DNA of 64,000 nucleotides from Burkholderiaceae bacterium (GTDB lineage: Bacteria > Pseudomonadota > Gammaproteobacteria > Burkholderiales > Burkholderiaceae_C). The notes under the pieces were generated by a model. The model did no database searches. It saw only the letters and a list, made by a program, of their open reading frames with translations, and was not told the DNA's origin. The stretch covers positions 1-64,000 of the forward strand of contig JAFMFB010000002.1 in assembly GCA_017856435.1 (NCBI GenBank), in the 5' to 3' direction. Each line of letters opens with the position of its first letter. Position 1 is the stretch's first letter. Shown here piece after piece: positions 53,979 through 64,000 of the stretch. The translations under genes were made by a program, and so were the position numbers.

Positions 53979-56087
53979 ATGGTTGAAATCGAACTCGACG
54001 GCAAGAAGGTGCAGGCTCAGGAAGGCAGCATGGTGATGCATGCGGCCGAAAAAGCCGGCATCTTCATTCCGCACTTTTGCTACCACAAGAAACTCAGCAT
54101 CGCTGCCAATTGCCGGATGTGCCTGGTCGATGTTGAGAAGGCTCCCAAACCCATGCCAGCCTGTGCAACCCCGGTGACGCAGGGTATGGTGGTGCGTACC
54201 CAATCGGACAAGGCGGTGCAGGCCCAGAAATCGGTCATGGAGTTCCTGCTCATCAACCACCCCTTGGATTGCCCAATCTGTGATCAGGGGGGGGAGTGCC
54301 AGCTGCAGGATCTGGCGGTGGGCTATGGTGGCAGCAGTTCCCGCTACCAGGAAGAAAAAAGGGTTGTCTTCCACAAGGATGTGGGGCCGCTGATTTCGAT
54401 GGAAGAAATGAGCCGCTGCATTCATTGCACACGCTGTGTCCGCTTTGGCCAGGAGATTGCCGGTGTGATGGAACTGGGCATGAGCCACCGTGGCGAACAT
54501 TCCGAGATCGAGACCTTTCTGGGGCAGTCGGTGGACTCCGAACTCTCCGGCAATATGATTGACCTTTGCCCGGTGGGTGCCTTGACCAGCAAGCCGTTCA
54601 GGTACAGCGCGCGTACCTGGGAACTGAGCCGGCGCAAATCCATCAGCCCGCATGACTCTGCTGGCGCAAACCTGGTGGTGCAGGTCAAGAACAATCAGGT
54701 CATGCGCGTTGTGCCGCTTGAAAATGACGCCGTCAACGAATGCTGGATTGCTGACCGTGACCGCTATTCCTACGAAGCTTTGAACTCGGCTGAGCGCTTG
54801 TCCCAACCGATGCTCAAGCAGGGCGGACAGTGGCAGGAAGTGGACTGGCAGACTGCACTTGAGTATGTGGCCCGTGGGCTGAAGGATATTTCCGCGCAAC
54901 ATGGACCAGCCAGCCTGGGCGCACTGGTCAGCCCCCACAGCACGCTGGAGGAAATTCACCTCGCAGCCAAGCTGATTCGTGGACTTGGCAGCGACAACAT
55001 TGACCATCGACTCCGGCAGGCTGATCCCAGGCCTGCTTCTGGCGTGCGCTGGCTGGGCACCAGTATTGCCTCACTCAGCCAAATGCAACAAGTGCTTGTG
55101 GTGGGCACCAACCTGCGCAAGGACCACCCACTGTTTGCCCTGCGCATTCGTCAGGCAGTACGCCAGGGTGCACAGGTGCATGCAATGACTTCGAGTCAGT
55201 TGCTGCGAAATCCCGATGCCTGGGCCATGCCCCTGGCCAGTACCCAGATTGCCCCGGCCGCGCAATGGGCCCAATTGCTGGCAGACCTGGCAGCTGCCAT
55301 TGCCGCGCAAAAAGGTGTCACATCACCTGCCCGGGGTGAACCCAGCCAAACAGCTCAAGCCCTTGCCCAATCCCTCTTGAGTGGTGAACGCAAGGCGATC
55401 CTGCTTGGCAATGCAGCAGCCCATGCGGGCAACGCTAGCGAATTGTTGGGGCTGGCCAACTGGATTGGCGAGCAGACGGGGGCCAGCGTGGGTTACCTCA
55501 CCGAGGCAGCCAACACCGTTGGCGCCCAGTGGGCAGGAGCTCAACCCAGAGGGGAGGGGCTTGATGCCCAGAAGATGCTGCAAGCAGGCCTGCGGGCAGC
55601 CCTGTTGGTCAATGTCGAGCCCCAGGACATGGCAGACCCCAAGGTCGCGGTTGCAGCCCTGAAACAGGCCGATATGGTGGTGACGCTGAGTCCGTTTCGC
55701 ACCAATCTCGAATTCAGCGATGTCCTGTTGCCGATTGCCCCGTTTTCCGAAACCTCGGGCAGCTTTGTCAATGCGGAAGGACGCTTGCAAAGCTTCCATG
55801 CCGTCGTCAAACCCTTGGCGCAAGCTCGACCTGCCTGGAAAGTACTGCGCGTGCTTGGCAACCTGCTGGGCCTGTCAGGATTCGAGTTTGAGTCATCGCA
55901 GGAAGTTTTGGCTGAAGCCAGCGCCACTGCACCCAATCTGTCTAATGCCTGTGCCTTTGACGGAACTATCAGCACCAGCATCCAGGAGCCGGTGGTGGCA
56001 TCAATTTACCAGCTCGATGGTCTGGTCCGGCGCGCGCCGTCCCTGCAGTTGACCGCAGATGCGCGGGCAGATGAGGTGATCTCATGA
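53979..56087 (+). CDS. nuoG: NADH-quinone oxidoreductase subunit G
   Basis: A 702-residue, 75-kDa-type subunit. The N-terminal 240 residues carry the N1b [2Fe-2S] ligands ([16 protein letters not shown]), a His-Cys cluster ([14 protein letters not shown]) and a further set ([11 protein letters not shown]); the rest is a molybdopterin-oxidoreductase-like domain without cofactor. The protein is shorter than the 900-residue enterobacterial form, as in most betaproteobacteria. Its end overlaps nuoH. Confidence 0.96.
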   Translation: MVEIELDGKKVQAQEGSMVMHAAEKAGIFIPHFCYHKKLSIAANCRMCLVDVEKAPKPMPACATPVTQGMVVRTQSDKAVQAQKSVMEFLLINHPLDCPICDQGGECQLQDLAVGYGGSSSRYQEEKRVVFHKDVGPLISMEEMSRCIHCTRCVRFGQEIAGVMELGMSHRGEHSEIETFLGQSVDSELSGNMIDLCPVGALTSKPFRYSARTWELSRRKSISPHDSAGANLVVQVKNNQVMRVVPLENDAVNECWIADRDRYSYEALNSAERLSQPMLKQGGQWQEVDWQTALEYVARGLKDISAQHGPASLGALVSPHSTLEEIHLAAKLIRGLGSDNIDHRLRQADPRPASGVRWLGTSIASLSQMQQVLVVGTNLRKDHPLFALRIRQAVRQGAQVHAMTSSQLLRNPDAWAMPLASTQIAPAAQWAQLLADLAAAIAAQKGVTSPARGEPSQTAQALAQSLLSGERKAILLGNAAAHAGNASELLGLANWIGEQTGASVGYLTEAANTVGAQWAGAQPRGEGLDAQKMLQAGLRAALLVNVEPQDMADPKVAVAALKQADMVVTLSPFRTNLEFSDVLLPIAPFSETSGSFVNAEGRLQSFHAVVKPLAQARPAWKVLRVLGNLLGLSGFEFESSQEVLAEASATAPNLSNACAFDGTISTSIQEPVVASIYQLDGLVRRAPSLQLTADARADEVIS

Positions 56088-57166
56088 TCGATGCCCTGTA
56101 TTTCTCAGGTCAGAACCTGATTGCCGCGTCCTGGTGGGCCGCCCTGGCCTGGCCGGTCATCTGGAACCTGGTAAAGATCGTTTGTGTGCTGGCGCCCCTG
56201 CTTGGGGCGGTGGCCTATCTGACCTTGTGGGAGCGCCGCCTGCTCGGATTCATGCAGGTGCGGCTGGGGCCCAACCGTGTGGGTCCGTTCGGGCTGTTGC
56301 AGCCAATCGCTGATGCCCTGAAGTTGCTGACCAAGGAAATCATCAACCCGACGGCCGCCAATAAAGGTTTGTTCCGACTGGGCCCCATCATGGCCATCAT
56401 GCCAGCCCTGGCTGCCTGGGTGGCCATTCCGTTTGCGCCCGATGTGGCCTTGGCCAATGTAAATGCGGGCCTGTTGCTCATCATGGCGATCACTTCGATC
56501 GAGGTGTACGGCGTGATCATTGCCGGCTGGGCCTCCAATTCCAAATACGCTTTCCTGGGTGCGCTCAGGGCCTCGGCTCAGATGGTGAGCTATGAAATCG
56601 CCATGGGATTTTGCTTCCTGGTGGTGGTTATGGTCTCAGGCAGTTTGAACCTGACCGAGATTGTGATGGGGCAAGGGGAGGGTTATTTTGCCGACAAGGG
56701 CCTGAATTTTCTGTCCTGGAACTGGTTGCCCTTGCTGCCAATCTTCATGGTCTATCTGATCTCTGGCGTCGCAGAAACCAACCGTCATCCCTTTGATGTG
56801 GTCGAAGGGGAGGCAGAAATTGTTGCTGGCCATATGGTCGAGTACTCCGGCATGGGCTTTGCCATCTTCTTCCTGGCTGAATATGCCAGTATGTGGCTTG
56901 TCTCAATACTGGCCGTCGTGATGTTCATGGGCGGCTGGATCCCTCCCATTGACAGTCAACTGTTCAACTGGATCCCGGGCTGGATCTGGTTGGGGCTCAA
57001 AACCTTTGTGGTGGTTTCCATGTTCATCTGGATTCGCGCAACTTTCCCGCGCTTTCGGTATGACCAGATCATGCGTCTGGGCTGGAAGATCTTCATCCCG
57101 GTCACCCTGGTGTGGCTGATCATTGTGGGTGTCTGGATGCAGACGCCCTGGAACATCTGGAACTGA
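56084..57166 (+). CDS. nuoH: NADH-quinone oxidoreductase subunit H
   Basis: A 360-residue membrane subunit with about eight helices that contacts the quinone channel. [21 protein letters not shown] near residue 50-70 and [23 protein letters not shown] near 220-245 are highly conserved in the family. The start overlaps the nuoG stop by ATGA. Confidence 0.97.
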   Translation: MIDALYFSGQNLIAASWWAALAWPVIWNLVKIVCVLAPLLGAVAYLTLWERRLLGFMQVRLGPNRVGPFGLLQPIADALKLLTKEIINPTAANKGLFRLGPIMAIMPALAAWVAIPFAPDVALANVNAGLLLIMAITSIEVYGVIIAGWASNSKYAFLGALRASAQMVSYEIAMGFCFLVVVMVSGSLNLTEIVMGQGEGYFADKGLNFLSWNWLPLLPIFMVYLISGVAETNRHPFDVVEGEAEIVAGHMVEYSGMGFAIFFLAEYASMWLVSILAVVMFMGGWIPPIDSQLFNWIPGWIWLGLKTFVVVSMFIWIRATFPRFRYDQIMRLGWKIFIPVTLVWLIIVGVWMQTPWNIWN

Positions 57167-57179
57167 GCAGGGCCCGATC

Positions 57180-57689
57180 ATGAACGCCGTTGCCGAATCA
57201 AACTTTTCCATCAAGGATTTCCTCAAGAGTTTCATGCTGGTGGAACTCTTCAAGGGCATGGCTTTGACCGGTCGCTATGCCTTGCGGCGCAAGGTGACCT
57301 TGCAGTACCCGGAGGAAAAAACGCCTCTGTCGCCACGTTTTCGGGGCCTGCATGCCCAGCGACGCTATGAAAACGGTGAAGAGCGCTGCATTGCCTGCAA
57401 ACTCTGTGAGGCGGTCTGCCCGGCCATGGCCATCACCATCGAATCCGAGCAGCGTGATGACGGCAGCCGTCGAACCACCCGTTATGACATCGATTTGACG
57501 AAATGTATTTTTTGTGGTTTTTGCGAAGAGGCCTGTCCGGTCGACGCCATCGTCGAAACCCATATTCTGGAATACCACGGCGAAAAACGTGGAGACCTGT
57601 ACTTCACCAAAGACATGCTGCTGGCAGTGGGCGACCGCTACGAGAAGCAAATCGCGGCGGCCAAGTCGGCTGACGCGCCATACCGCTGA
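57180..57689 (+). CDS. nuoI: NADH-quinone oxidoreductase subunit I
   Basis: A 169-residue, TYKY-type ferredoxin subunit with two [4Fe-4S] clusters: [12 protein letters not shown] and [15 protein letters not shown]. They relay electrons to NuoB. The start at 57180 is chosen because the open frame before it lies inside nuoH; the next upstream stop codon belongs to nuoH, 13 bases away. Confidence 0.97.
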   Translation: MNAVAESNFSIKDFLKSFMLVELFKGMALTGRYALRRKVTLQYPEEKTPLSPRFRGLHAQRRYENGEERCIACKLCEAVCPAMAITIESEQRDDGSRRTTRYDIDLTKCIFCGFCEEACPVDAIVETHILEYHGEKRGDLYFTKDMLLAVGDRYEKQIAAAKSADAPYR

Positions 57690-57712
57690 TTTGTCGCTGA
57701 AAGCTCCTCGCC

Positions 57713-58354
57713 ATGGATGTTAAGACTGCTTTCTTCTACCTGTTTTCTCTGGTCCTCGTTTACGCGGCGTTGCGCGTGGTGACCGCGCGCAACCCGGTGC
57801 ATGCGGTGCTGCACCTGATGCTCGCGTTTTCGCAGGCAGCAGCGATCTGGCTGCTATTGGAGGCTGAATTTCTGGCTATTACCTTGGTGCTGGTCTACCT
57901 GGGCGCGGTGATGGTGCTGTTTCTTTTTGTGGTCATGATGCTGGACATCAAGATCGACCAGTTGCGTCAAAGTTTCTGGCGGCATTTCCCGCTGGCCGCC
58001 ATGTTGGGAGCGGTGGTTGTGCTTGAAATGGCGGCAGTGTTGCTGGCGGGTTTTCGCGTCAGTGAGGCTCCCCTGGTGGCGCAGCAAATCGGGGTCGAGG
58101 TTGAAGTATCGAATACCCAGTCCCTGGGCCTCTTGCTCTACACCCAGTATGTTTATCCCATTCAGGTGGCCGCTGTCATCTTGCTGGTTGCCATGGTGGC
58201 AGCGATTGCCTTGACCCTACGTCAGCGCAAGGACAGCAAGGCCATTGATCCTGGCTTGCAAGTGCGGGTGAAAGCTTCGGAGCGTCTGCAGGTGGTTCAG
58301 GTGGCTGCAACGCAAGTTGCCGAAAGACCCGCATCGCAGGAGAACCCCACATGA
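57713..58354 (+). CDS. nuoJ: NADH-quinone oxidoreductase subunit J
   Basis: A 213-residue membrane subunit with five helices. [23 protein letters not shown] and [18 protein letters not shown] (about 60-78) are the conserved third-helix region. A hydrophilic C-terminal tail follows residue 175. The end overlaps nuoK. Confidence 0.95.
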   Translation: MDVKTAFFYLFSLVLVYAALRVVTARNPVHAVLHLMLAFSQAAAIWLLLEAEFLAITLVLVYLGAVMVLFLFVVMMLDIKIDQLRQSFWRHFPLAAMLGAVVVLEMAAVLLAGFRVSEAPLVAQQIGVEVEVSNTQSLGLLLYTQYVYPIQVAAVILLVAMVAAIALTLRQRKDSKAIDPGLQVRVKASERLQVVQVAATQVAERPASQENPT

Positions 58355-58659
58355 CCCTGACCCTTGGACATTACCTGACACTGGGTGCAATGTTGTTTGC
58401 CATCGCAGTCATGGGCATTTTTCTCAACCGCAAGAATCTGATTGTGCTGTTGATGGCCATCGAACTGATGCTGCTGGCAGTCAACCTCAACTTTGTCGCC
58501 TTCTCGTATTTCCTGGGCGACATGCATGGACAGGTTTTCGTGTTTTTCATACTCACGGTGGCTGCCGCCGAGTCGGCTATTGGCCTTGCGATCCTGGTCA
58601 TTCTGTTTCGCAACCGTTCCAACATCAATGTCGATCAGCTCGACACGCTGAAGGGCTAA
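58351..58659 (+). CDS. nuoK: NADH-quinone oxidoreductase subunit K
   Basis: A 102-residue membrane subunit with three helices. Two conserved membrane glutamates, in [15 protein letters not shown] and [15 protein letters not shown], take part in proton translocation. The start overlaps the nuoJ stop by ATGA. Confidence 0.96.
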   Translation: MTLTLGHYLTLGAMLFAIAVMGIFLNRKNLIVLLMAIELMLLAVNLNFVAFSYFLGDMHGQVFVFFILTVAAAESAIGLAILVILFRNRSNINVDQLDTLKG

Positions 58660-58674
58660 ACAGCTTACCCCACT

Positions 58675-60711
58675 ATGAGCCAAACCTTGAACGCATCAAC
58701 CTTGCTTGTGGTGCCCTTGGCGCCTTTGCTTGGTTCAGTCCTGGCCGGTATTTTTGGCACCAAGTTCGGTGGCAACTGGATCGGGCGCCGCCTCTCCCAC
58801 AGCCTGACCATTCTCGGTGTCTTGGTTTCTTTCATTCTCTCTGCCGTCACGCTCAAGAGTGTTGCAATGGACGGTGCCCATTTCAATGAAACCATCTACC
58901 AGTGGATGGTGATTGGTGGGCTGAAGATGGAAATTGGCTTCCTGGTTGATGGCCTCACCGCCATGATGATGTGTGTGGTCACCTTCGTGTCCTTGATGGT
59001 TCATATCTACACCATCGGCTACATGGAGGAGGATGACGGCTACAACCGGTTTTTTGCCTATATCTCCCTGTTTACCTTCTCGATGCTGATGCTTGTGATG
59101 AGCAACAACCTGCTGCAGCTTTTCTTTGGTTGGGAGGCGGTGGGGCTGGTGTCCTACCTGCTGATCGGCTTCTGGTTCAACAAGCCCAGCGCCATCTTTG
59201 CCAACATGAAGGCATTTCTGGTGAACCGGGTCGGTGATTTCGGCTTCATTCTTGGCATCGGCCTGCTGGCGGCTTACGCTGGTTCGCTGAATTACCAGGA
59301 AGTTTTTGCCAAGTCTGGCGAGTTGGGCCAACTGATCTTTCCTGGTACCGACTGGCTGTTAATTACCGTCATTTGTATCTGTCTCTTCATCGGTGCGATG
59401 GGTAAAAGCGCGCAGTTTCCATTGCATGTCTGGCTTCCCGATTCTATGGAGGGCCCTACCCCGATTTCAGCGCTGATTCACGCAGCGACTATGGTGACTG
59501 CCGGAATCTTCATGGTTGCCCGCATGTCACCGCTGTTTGAGTTGAGTGACACAGCCCTGAGTTTTATCCTGGTGGTGGGGGCGATTACGGCCCTCTTCAT
59601 GGGTTTCCTGGGCATCATCCAGAACGACATCAAAAGGGTGGTGGCTTACTCCACCTTGTCCCAGCTGGGGTATATGACGGTGGCCCTGGGAGCATCGGCT
59701 TACTCGGTGGCGGTGTTTCACCTGATGACCCATGCGTTTTTCAAAGCCCTCCTGTTTCTGGCCGCAGGGTCGGTGATTATCGGCATGCACCACAACCAGG
59801 ACATCCGATGGATGGGTGGGGTGCGCAAGTACATGCCGATCACCTGGATCACCTCCTTGCTGGGTTCCCTGGCCTTGATCGGAACCCCTTTGTTCGCAGG
59901 GTTCTATTCAAAGGACAGCATCATCGAGGCGGTTCATTTCAGTAGCCTGCCGGGAGCTGGGTTTGCACATCTGGCCGTTCTGGCGGGTGTTTTTGTCACG
60001 GCCTTCTATTCCTTCCGCATGTACTTTCTGGTTTTTCACGGCAAGGAACGCTATGACCAGAATCCTGATGCCCACCATGACCATCACGACGACCACAGTC
60101 ATGATCATGGGCCTCATGAGTCCCCCTGGGTGGTCACGGTGCCTTTGGTCTTGCTGGCAATCCCCTCGGTGCTGATTGGCTACCTGACGATTCAGCCCAT
60201 GCTTTTTGGTGAGTTTTTCAATGGGGCGATTGTGGTGGATACCGTCCGCCATGGCGCCATGGCAGAGCTAAAAGAAGTCTTTCACGGGCCGCTGGCCATG
60301 GCGGTCCATGCATTGAGTACCCTGCCTTTCTGGTTGGCACTGTCAGGTGTTCTCTGCGCCTTCTACATGTACCGGGTCAATCCGGCGCTGCCAACAGCCA
60401 TCAAGGCGCGCTTGCAACTGGTCAACAAAATTCTGGAAAACAAGTACTACATGGACTGGATCAACGAGCAGGTGCTCGCCCGGGGTGCCCGGGCGCTGGG
60501 CCTGGGACTTTGGAAAGGTGGTGACCAGGCAGTGATAGATGGTGCCGTGGTCAATGGCTCCTGGCGGCTGGTCGGCCGTTTGGCCGAGTTGGCGCGTCGA
60601 CTGCAGACGGGTTACCTCTACCACTACGCGCTGGCCATGATTGTCGGCGTTTTGATTCTGATGACCTGGTTCGTCACTCGACCTGCCTTGTTCGAATGGC
60701 TCAGCAAATAA
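58675..60711 (+). CDS. nuoL: NADH-quinone oxidoreductase subunit L
   Basis: A 678-residue antiporter-like membrane subunit that forms the distal proton channel. FGWEAVGLVSYLLIGFWF, HVWLPDSMEGPTPISALIHAATMVTAG and the long lateral helix at the C-terminus are present. A His/Asp-rich loop (HHDHHDDHSHDHGPHE, about 466-481) between helices is striking and could bind metal, although similar loops occur in related bacteria. Confidence 0.96.
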   Translation: MSQTLNASTLLVVPLAPLLGSVLAGIFGTKFGGNWIGRRLSHSLTILGVLVSFILSAVTLKSVAMDGAHFNETIYQWMVIGGLKMEIGFLVDGLTAMMMCVVTFVSLMVHIYTIGYMEEDDGYNRFFAYISLFTFSMLMLVMSNNLLQLFFGWEAVGLVSYLLIGFWFNKPSAIFANMKAFLVNRVGDFGFILGIGLLAAYAGSLNYQEVFAKSGELGQLIFPGTDWLLITVICICLFIGAMGKSAQFPLHVWLPDSMEGPTPISALIHAATMVTAGIFMVARMSPLFELSDTALSFILVVGAITALFMGFLGIIQNDIKRVVAYSTLSQLGYMTVALGASAYSVAVFHLMTHAFFKALLFLAAGSVIIGMHHNQDIRWMGGVRKYMPITWITSLLGSLALIGTPLFAGFYSKDSIIEAVHFSSLPGAGFAHLAVLAGVFVTAFYSFRMYFLVFHGKERYDQNPDAHHDHHDDHSHDHGPHESPWVVTVPLVLLAIPSVLIGYLTIQPMLFGEFFNGAIVVDTVRHGAMAELKEVFHGPLAMAVHALSTLPFWLALSGVLCAFYMYRVNPALPTAIKARLQLVNKILENKYYMDWINEQVLARGARALGLGLWKGGDQAVIDGAVVNGSWRLVGRLAELARRLQTGYLYHYALAMIVGVLILMTWFVTRPALFEWLSK

Positions 60712-60724
60712 GGAGAAAAATAAG

Positions 60725-62200
60725 ATGGGTTTGTTGAGCCTGGCAATCTGGTTACCAATCGTGTTTGGTGTTCTGTTGCTCGCCCTGGGGCGGGATGATC
60801 AGGTCCAAACAGTCCGCTGGCTCGCCCTGGTTGGTGCAATTGCCAGCTTTGTGGTCACATTGCCTTTGTATGCGGGCTTTGACCCGGGAACTGCTGCGAT
60901 GCAGTTTGTTGAAAAAATGCCATGGATAGAGCGCTTCAATGTGCACTACCACTTGGGGATTGATGGCATCTCTTTCTGGTTTGTCCTGCTTACGGCTTTT
61001 ATCAACGTCATTGTGGTGATTGCCGGCTGGGAGGCCATCACCAGTCGGGTCAACCAGTACATGGGCGCCTTCCTGATTCTGAGCGGCCTGATGATTGGTG
61101 TCTTTTCTGCGCTTGATGGCATCCTGTTCTACGTATTTTTTGAGGCCACTTTGATTCCCATGTACCTCATCATCGGAATCTGGGGCGGGCCTAACAAGAT
61201 TTACGCTGCTTTCAAGTTCTTTCTCTACACCCTGCTGGGCTCGCTCTTGACGCTGATTGCCCTGATTTATCTCTACCTGGCCTCCGGGGGTAGTTTTGAA
61301 ATCACCAACTGGCACCAGCTCCCCCTGAGTTCCACCGCCCAGACACTGCTCTTCATCGCCTTTTTCACTGCATTTGCGGTCAAGGTGCCGATGTGGCCAG
61401 TCCATACCTGGTTGCCAGATGTGCACGTGGAAGCGCCCACGGGAGGGTCAGCCGTGCTGGCGGCCATCATGCTCAAGCTTGGCGCTTACGGTTTTCTGAG
61501 GTTTTCCATGCCAATCGCTCCCGATGCTGCCAGAGACCTCGCCTGGATCATGATTGGCTTGTCCTTGGTGGCTGTCGTCTATGTTGGTCTGGTGGCCATG
61601 GTGCAGCAGGACATGAAAAAGCTGGTTGCCTACTCGTCGGTTGCCCATATGGGGTTTGTAACCTTGGGCTTCTTTATCTTCAACGAGCTGGGTGTTTCTG
61701 GTGGATTGGTCCAGATGATTGCCCATGGCTTTGTCTCGGCTGCCATGTTCTTGTGCATTGGCGTGCTCTACGACCGGGTCCATTCCCGTGAAATTGCCTC
61801 CTATGGTGGCGTCATCAACACCATGCCAAAGTTCACTGCGTTTGCCCTGCTGTTTGCCATGGCCAATTGCGGTCTGCCAGGCACGGCGGGTTTCGTTGGG
61901 GAGTGGATGGTTATCCTGGGGGCTGTGAAGGCAAACTTCTGGATCGGGCTGGCTGCCGCCAGCGCCCTGATCTTCGGCGCTGCCTACACGCTCTGGATGT
62001 TCAAGCGGGTTTACCTCGGACCCGTGGCCAATGAGGAGGTCAAGGCCTTGCAGGACATCGGGCAACGGGAGTTTCTCATGCTCGCCCTGTTGGCTGTGGC
62101 GGTGCTTTGGATGGGTGTTCATCCAAAACCAATGACGGATGTGATGGATGTGTCGGTGGCTGAATTGCTCAAGCATGTTGCCCAATCCAAACTCAACTGA
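60725..62200 (+). CDS. nuoM: NADH-quinone oxidoreductase subunit M
   Basis: A 491-residue antiporter-like subunit. FFEATLIPMYLIIGIWGG with its membrane glutamate, and HTWLPDVHVEAPTGGSAVLAAIMLK with conserved lysines further on, mark the proton channel. AAGGAG precedes the ATG by nine bases. Confidence 0.97.
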   Translation: MGLLSLAIWLPIVFGVLLLALGRDDQVQTVRWLALVGAIASFVVTLPLYAGFDPGTAAMQFVEKMPWIERFNVHYHLGIDGISFWFVLLTAFINVIVVIAGWEAITSRVNQYMGAFLILSGLMIGVFSALDGILFYVFFEATLIPMYLIIGIWGGPNKIYAAFKFFLYTLLGSLLTLIALIYLYLASGGSFEITNWHQLPLSSTAQTLLFIAFFTAFAVKVPMWPVHTWLPDVHVEAPTGGSAVLAAIMLKLGAYGFLRFSMPIAPDAARDLAWIMIGLSLVAVVYVGLVAMVQQDMKKLVAYSSVAHMGFVTLGFFIFNELGVSGGLVQMIAHGFVSAAMFLCIGVLYDRVHSREIASYGGVINTMPKFTAFALLFAMANCGLPGTAGFVGEWMVILGAVKANFWIGLAAASALIFGAAYTLWMFKRVYLGPVANEEVKALQDIGQREFLMLALLAVAVLWMGVHPKPMTDVMDVSVAELLKHVAQSKLN

Positions 62201-62224
62201 CCAGACTGAATTGAAAGACCAAAG

Positions 62225-63712
62225 ATGAGCGACTCACTCAGCTGGATTGCGGTTTTGCCCGAGATCATCCTGCTCGTGATGGCCTGTGCCATCATCCTGC
62301 TTGACCTGGGCGTCAAGAGCCGGCTGCGTTCAGCCACTCACATTGCCACTTTGCTGACCCTGGCTGCGGTGGCCGTACTTCAATACCTGTACGCCAGCAG
62401 TGAGGGAACGCTCTATGCCCTGGACAATATGGTGGTGAGTGACCCCATGGGCAACTGGCTCAAGATGTTTGCCACCCTGGCGGTCATGGTGACGCTGGTC
62501 TATGCACGGCCTTACGCCGCTGAGCGCGACATGTTGCGTGGGGGCGAACTTTACTTCCTCAGCATGTTCTCGCTGCTTGGCATGTTCATCATGATCTCGG
62601 GCAACAATTTCCTGATGATCTATCTGGGGCTGGAGTTGTTGACCCTGTCCAGTTATGTGTTGGTGGCCTTGCGACGCGACCATGTGCTAGCAACTGAAGC
62701 GGCCATGAAGTACTTCGTACTGGGCGCCATGGCCTCTGGTTTCCTTTTGTATGGACTGTCCATGGTCTATGGTGCCACTGGCTCCCTGGACATCTCCACC
62801 GTGCTGCGTGTCTGCATGAGCGGGCAGGTCAATTCACAGGTCCTGACGTTCGGCCTGGTGTTTGTGGTGGCTGGACTGGCCTTCAAGTTGGGAGTGGTGC
62901 CTTTTCACATGTGGGTCCCCGATGTTTACCAGGGGGCGCCCACTGCCGTCACCCTGATGCTGGGAGGGGCACCTAAGTTGGCGGCCTTTGCCATCTCCAT
63001 ACGGCTGCTGGTTGAGGCCTTGCTGCCGCTGGCATTTGACTGGCAGCAGATGCTGATGCTGCTCGCGATTGGTTCCCTGCTGGTGGGCAATCTCGCGGCC
63101 ATCATGCAGGTCAACCTGAAAAGGATGCTGGCCTTTTCCACCATCGCGCAGATGGGCTTTGTCCTGCTCGGCCTGATGTCGGGTGTGGTGGGCGGCAACA
63201 TCTTGTCAGCCGCCAATGCCTACAGCTCGGCCATGTTCTATGTTGTGACCTATGTGCTGACAACTCTGGCCACCTTCGGCGTTATCTTGCTCCTGGCAAG
63301 AGAAGGCTTTGAGAGTGAGGAAATTGCCGACTTTGCCGGGCTGAACCAGCGCAGTCCGCTATATGCAGCCATCATGGCGATCTGTCTATTTTCTCTGGCT
63401 GGCATTCCACCCATGGTCGGCTTCTATGCCAAGCTGTCGGTTCTGCAGGCTCTGGTGACAACTGGCCACGCCTTGCATATTGGCCTGGCTGTCTATGCCG
63501 TGATCATGTCCCTGATCGGCGCCTTCTATTACCTGCGGGTGATCAAGGTCATGTATTTTGACCCGCCCATCACTGCCAGTGACATCGTCGCACCGACCGA
63601 GGTGCGGGTTGTGTTGTCAGTTAACGGCTTGCTGGTGCTGGTACTGGGCCTCTTGCCGGGTGGCTTGATGACGCTTTGTGCCAATGCGATTGTGCGCATG
63701 CTGGGGATCTGA
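62225..63712 (+). CDS. nuoN: NADH-quinone oxidoreductase subunit N
   Basis: A 495-residue antiporter-like subunit. YLGLELLTLSSYVLVA with its membrane glutamate and FHMWVPDVYQGAPTAVT are typical; the third proton channel is formed here. The stop overlaps the ATG of the DUF2818 gene. Confidence 0.97.
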   Translation: MSDSLSWIAVLPEIILLVMACAIILLDLGVKSRLRSATHIATLLTLAAVAVLQYLYASSEGTLYALDNMVVSDPMGNWLKMFATLAVMVTLVYARPYAAERDMLRGGELYFLSMFSLLGMFIMISGNNFLMIYLGLELLTLSSYVLVALRRDHVLATEAAMKYFVLGAMASGFLLYGLSMVYGATGSLDISTVLRVCMSGQVNSQVLTFGLVFVVAGLAFKLGVVPFHMWVPDVYQGAPTAVTLMLGGAPKLAAFAISIRLLVEALLPLAFDWQQMLMLLAIGSLLVGNLAAIMQVNLKRMLAFSTIAQMGFVLLGLMSGVVGGNILSAANAYSSAMFYVVTYVLTTLATFGVILLLAREGFESEEIADFAGLNQRSPLYAAIMAICLFSLAGIPPMVGFYAKLSVLQALVTTGHALHIGLAVYAVIMSLIGAFYYLRVIKVMYFDPPITASDIVAPTEVRVVLSVNGLLVLVLGLLPGGLMTLCANAIVRMLGI

Positions 63713-64000
63713 TGAATGGCTCCATGGGCGCCTCCGCCTGGCTGGTCATCCTGCTGGCATTGATTGCTGCCAACCTGCCTTTTCTGACGACCCGATTATT
63801 TGCCGTATGGCCACTCAGGTTTGAAAAAAATCTGGCCATGCGACTCGGTGAACTGGTTGTCGCCTACTTTCTGGTGGGAGCCATTGCCTTGTTGCTGGAA
63901 AAGCAGGCTGGCCAAATTGCACCGCAGGGCTGGGAGTTTTATGCCATCACTGCAGCCTTGTTCATAACCCTTGCCTTCCCTGGGTTTGTCTGGCGCTATC
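63712..64000 (+). CDS. DUF2818 family membrane protein, cut by window end
   Basis: A frame read from the ATG at 63712, which overlaps the nuoN stop as ATGA. About 96 codons are visible and the stop lies beyond the window. Three hydrophobic segments are seen: about 9-23, 48-63 and 80-94. WLVILLALIAANLPFLT and LAFPGFVWRY fit the DUF2818 family, which follows nuoN in many Burkholderiales. Its role is unknown; the place suggests a link to complex I. Confidence 0.8.
   Translation, partial: MNGSMGASAWLVILLALIAANLPFLTTRLFAVWPLRFEKNLAMRLGELVVAYFLVGAIALLLEKQAGQIAPQGWEFYAITAALFITLAFPGFVWRY

Noticed and set aside
1..64000. CRISPR array, prophage or insertion sequence
   Set aside because: No spaced repeats of 25-40 bases, transposase-like frames or phage structural genes were seen on either strand.

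Overview
The window is a chromosomal segment of a betaproteobacterium, order Burkholderiales, most likely Comamonadaceae or a close relative. The order-level clues are pnp, quinone oxidoreductase, tpiA, secG, a tRNA-Leu and nuoA-N followed by a DUF2818 gene, an AapJQMP amino-acid importer, and a Bug-type solute receptor. No taxonomic search was run, so the family is an inference from gene content and order. No prophage, insertion sequence, CRISPR array or rRNA gene was seen.

Layout. 1-5300: a truncated alpha/beta hydrolase and metY, a divergent CBS-domain gene, then a minus-strand group for RNA maturation (gluQ, trmB, an RluA-family pseudouridine synthase). 5419-6120: pirin. 6161-10906: one tightly overlapped minus-strand operon that joins a two-subunit, Tat-exported molybdenum hydroxylase of the isoquinoline-1-oxidoreductase type to soxXYZA, with no soxB or soxCD and a SoxY lacking the GGCGG tail. 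11038-15000: aapJQMP. 15312-19132: an acyl-CoA ligase, a luciferase-like monooxygenase and a MesD-type core methionine synthase. 19403-21166: a DEAD-box helicase behind a leader rich in inverted repeats. 21227-24290: amidase, CHMI-type isomerase and ketopantoate reductase. 24329-28920: a four-carbon sugar-acid (threonate/erythronate) operon. 29244-33340: YhiN-type flavoprotein, aminotransferase, Hsp20 and tsaD.

33382-42802 is a nitrogen-assimilation module. A remnant of nasT is followed by two NtrC-type operators and a sigma-54 promoter, then the nitrate importer, nirBD and nasA. Together they would import nitrate and reduce it to ammonium under nitrogen limitation. ybiB, rpsO, pnp, a qor-like gene, tpiA, secG and tRNA-Leu(GAG) follow. 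From 49216 the complete 14-gene nuo operon for respiratory complex I runs to 63712, with the DUF2818 gene cut by the window end. A 46-codon Cys-rich reading frame is linked by ATGA overlaps between nuoD and nuoE.

The leads most worth checking are the molybdenum hydroxylase-SoxXYZA operon with its altered SoxY tail, the small coupled frame inside nuo, the loss of most of nasT beside an intact NtrC/sigma-54 control region, the helicase leader, and the OtnC-like aldolase lacking expected active-site residues.
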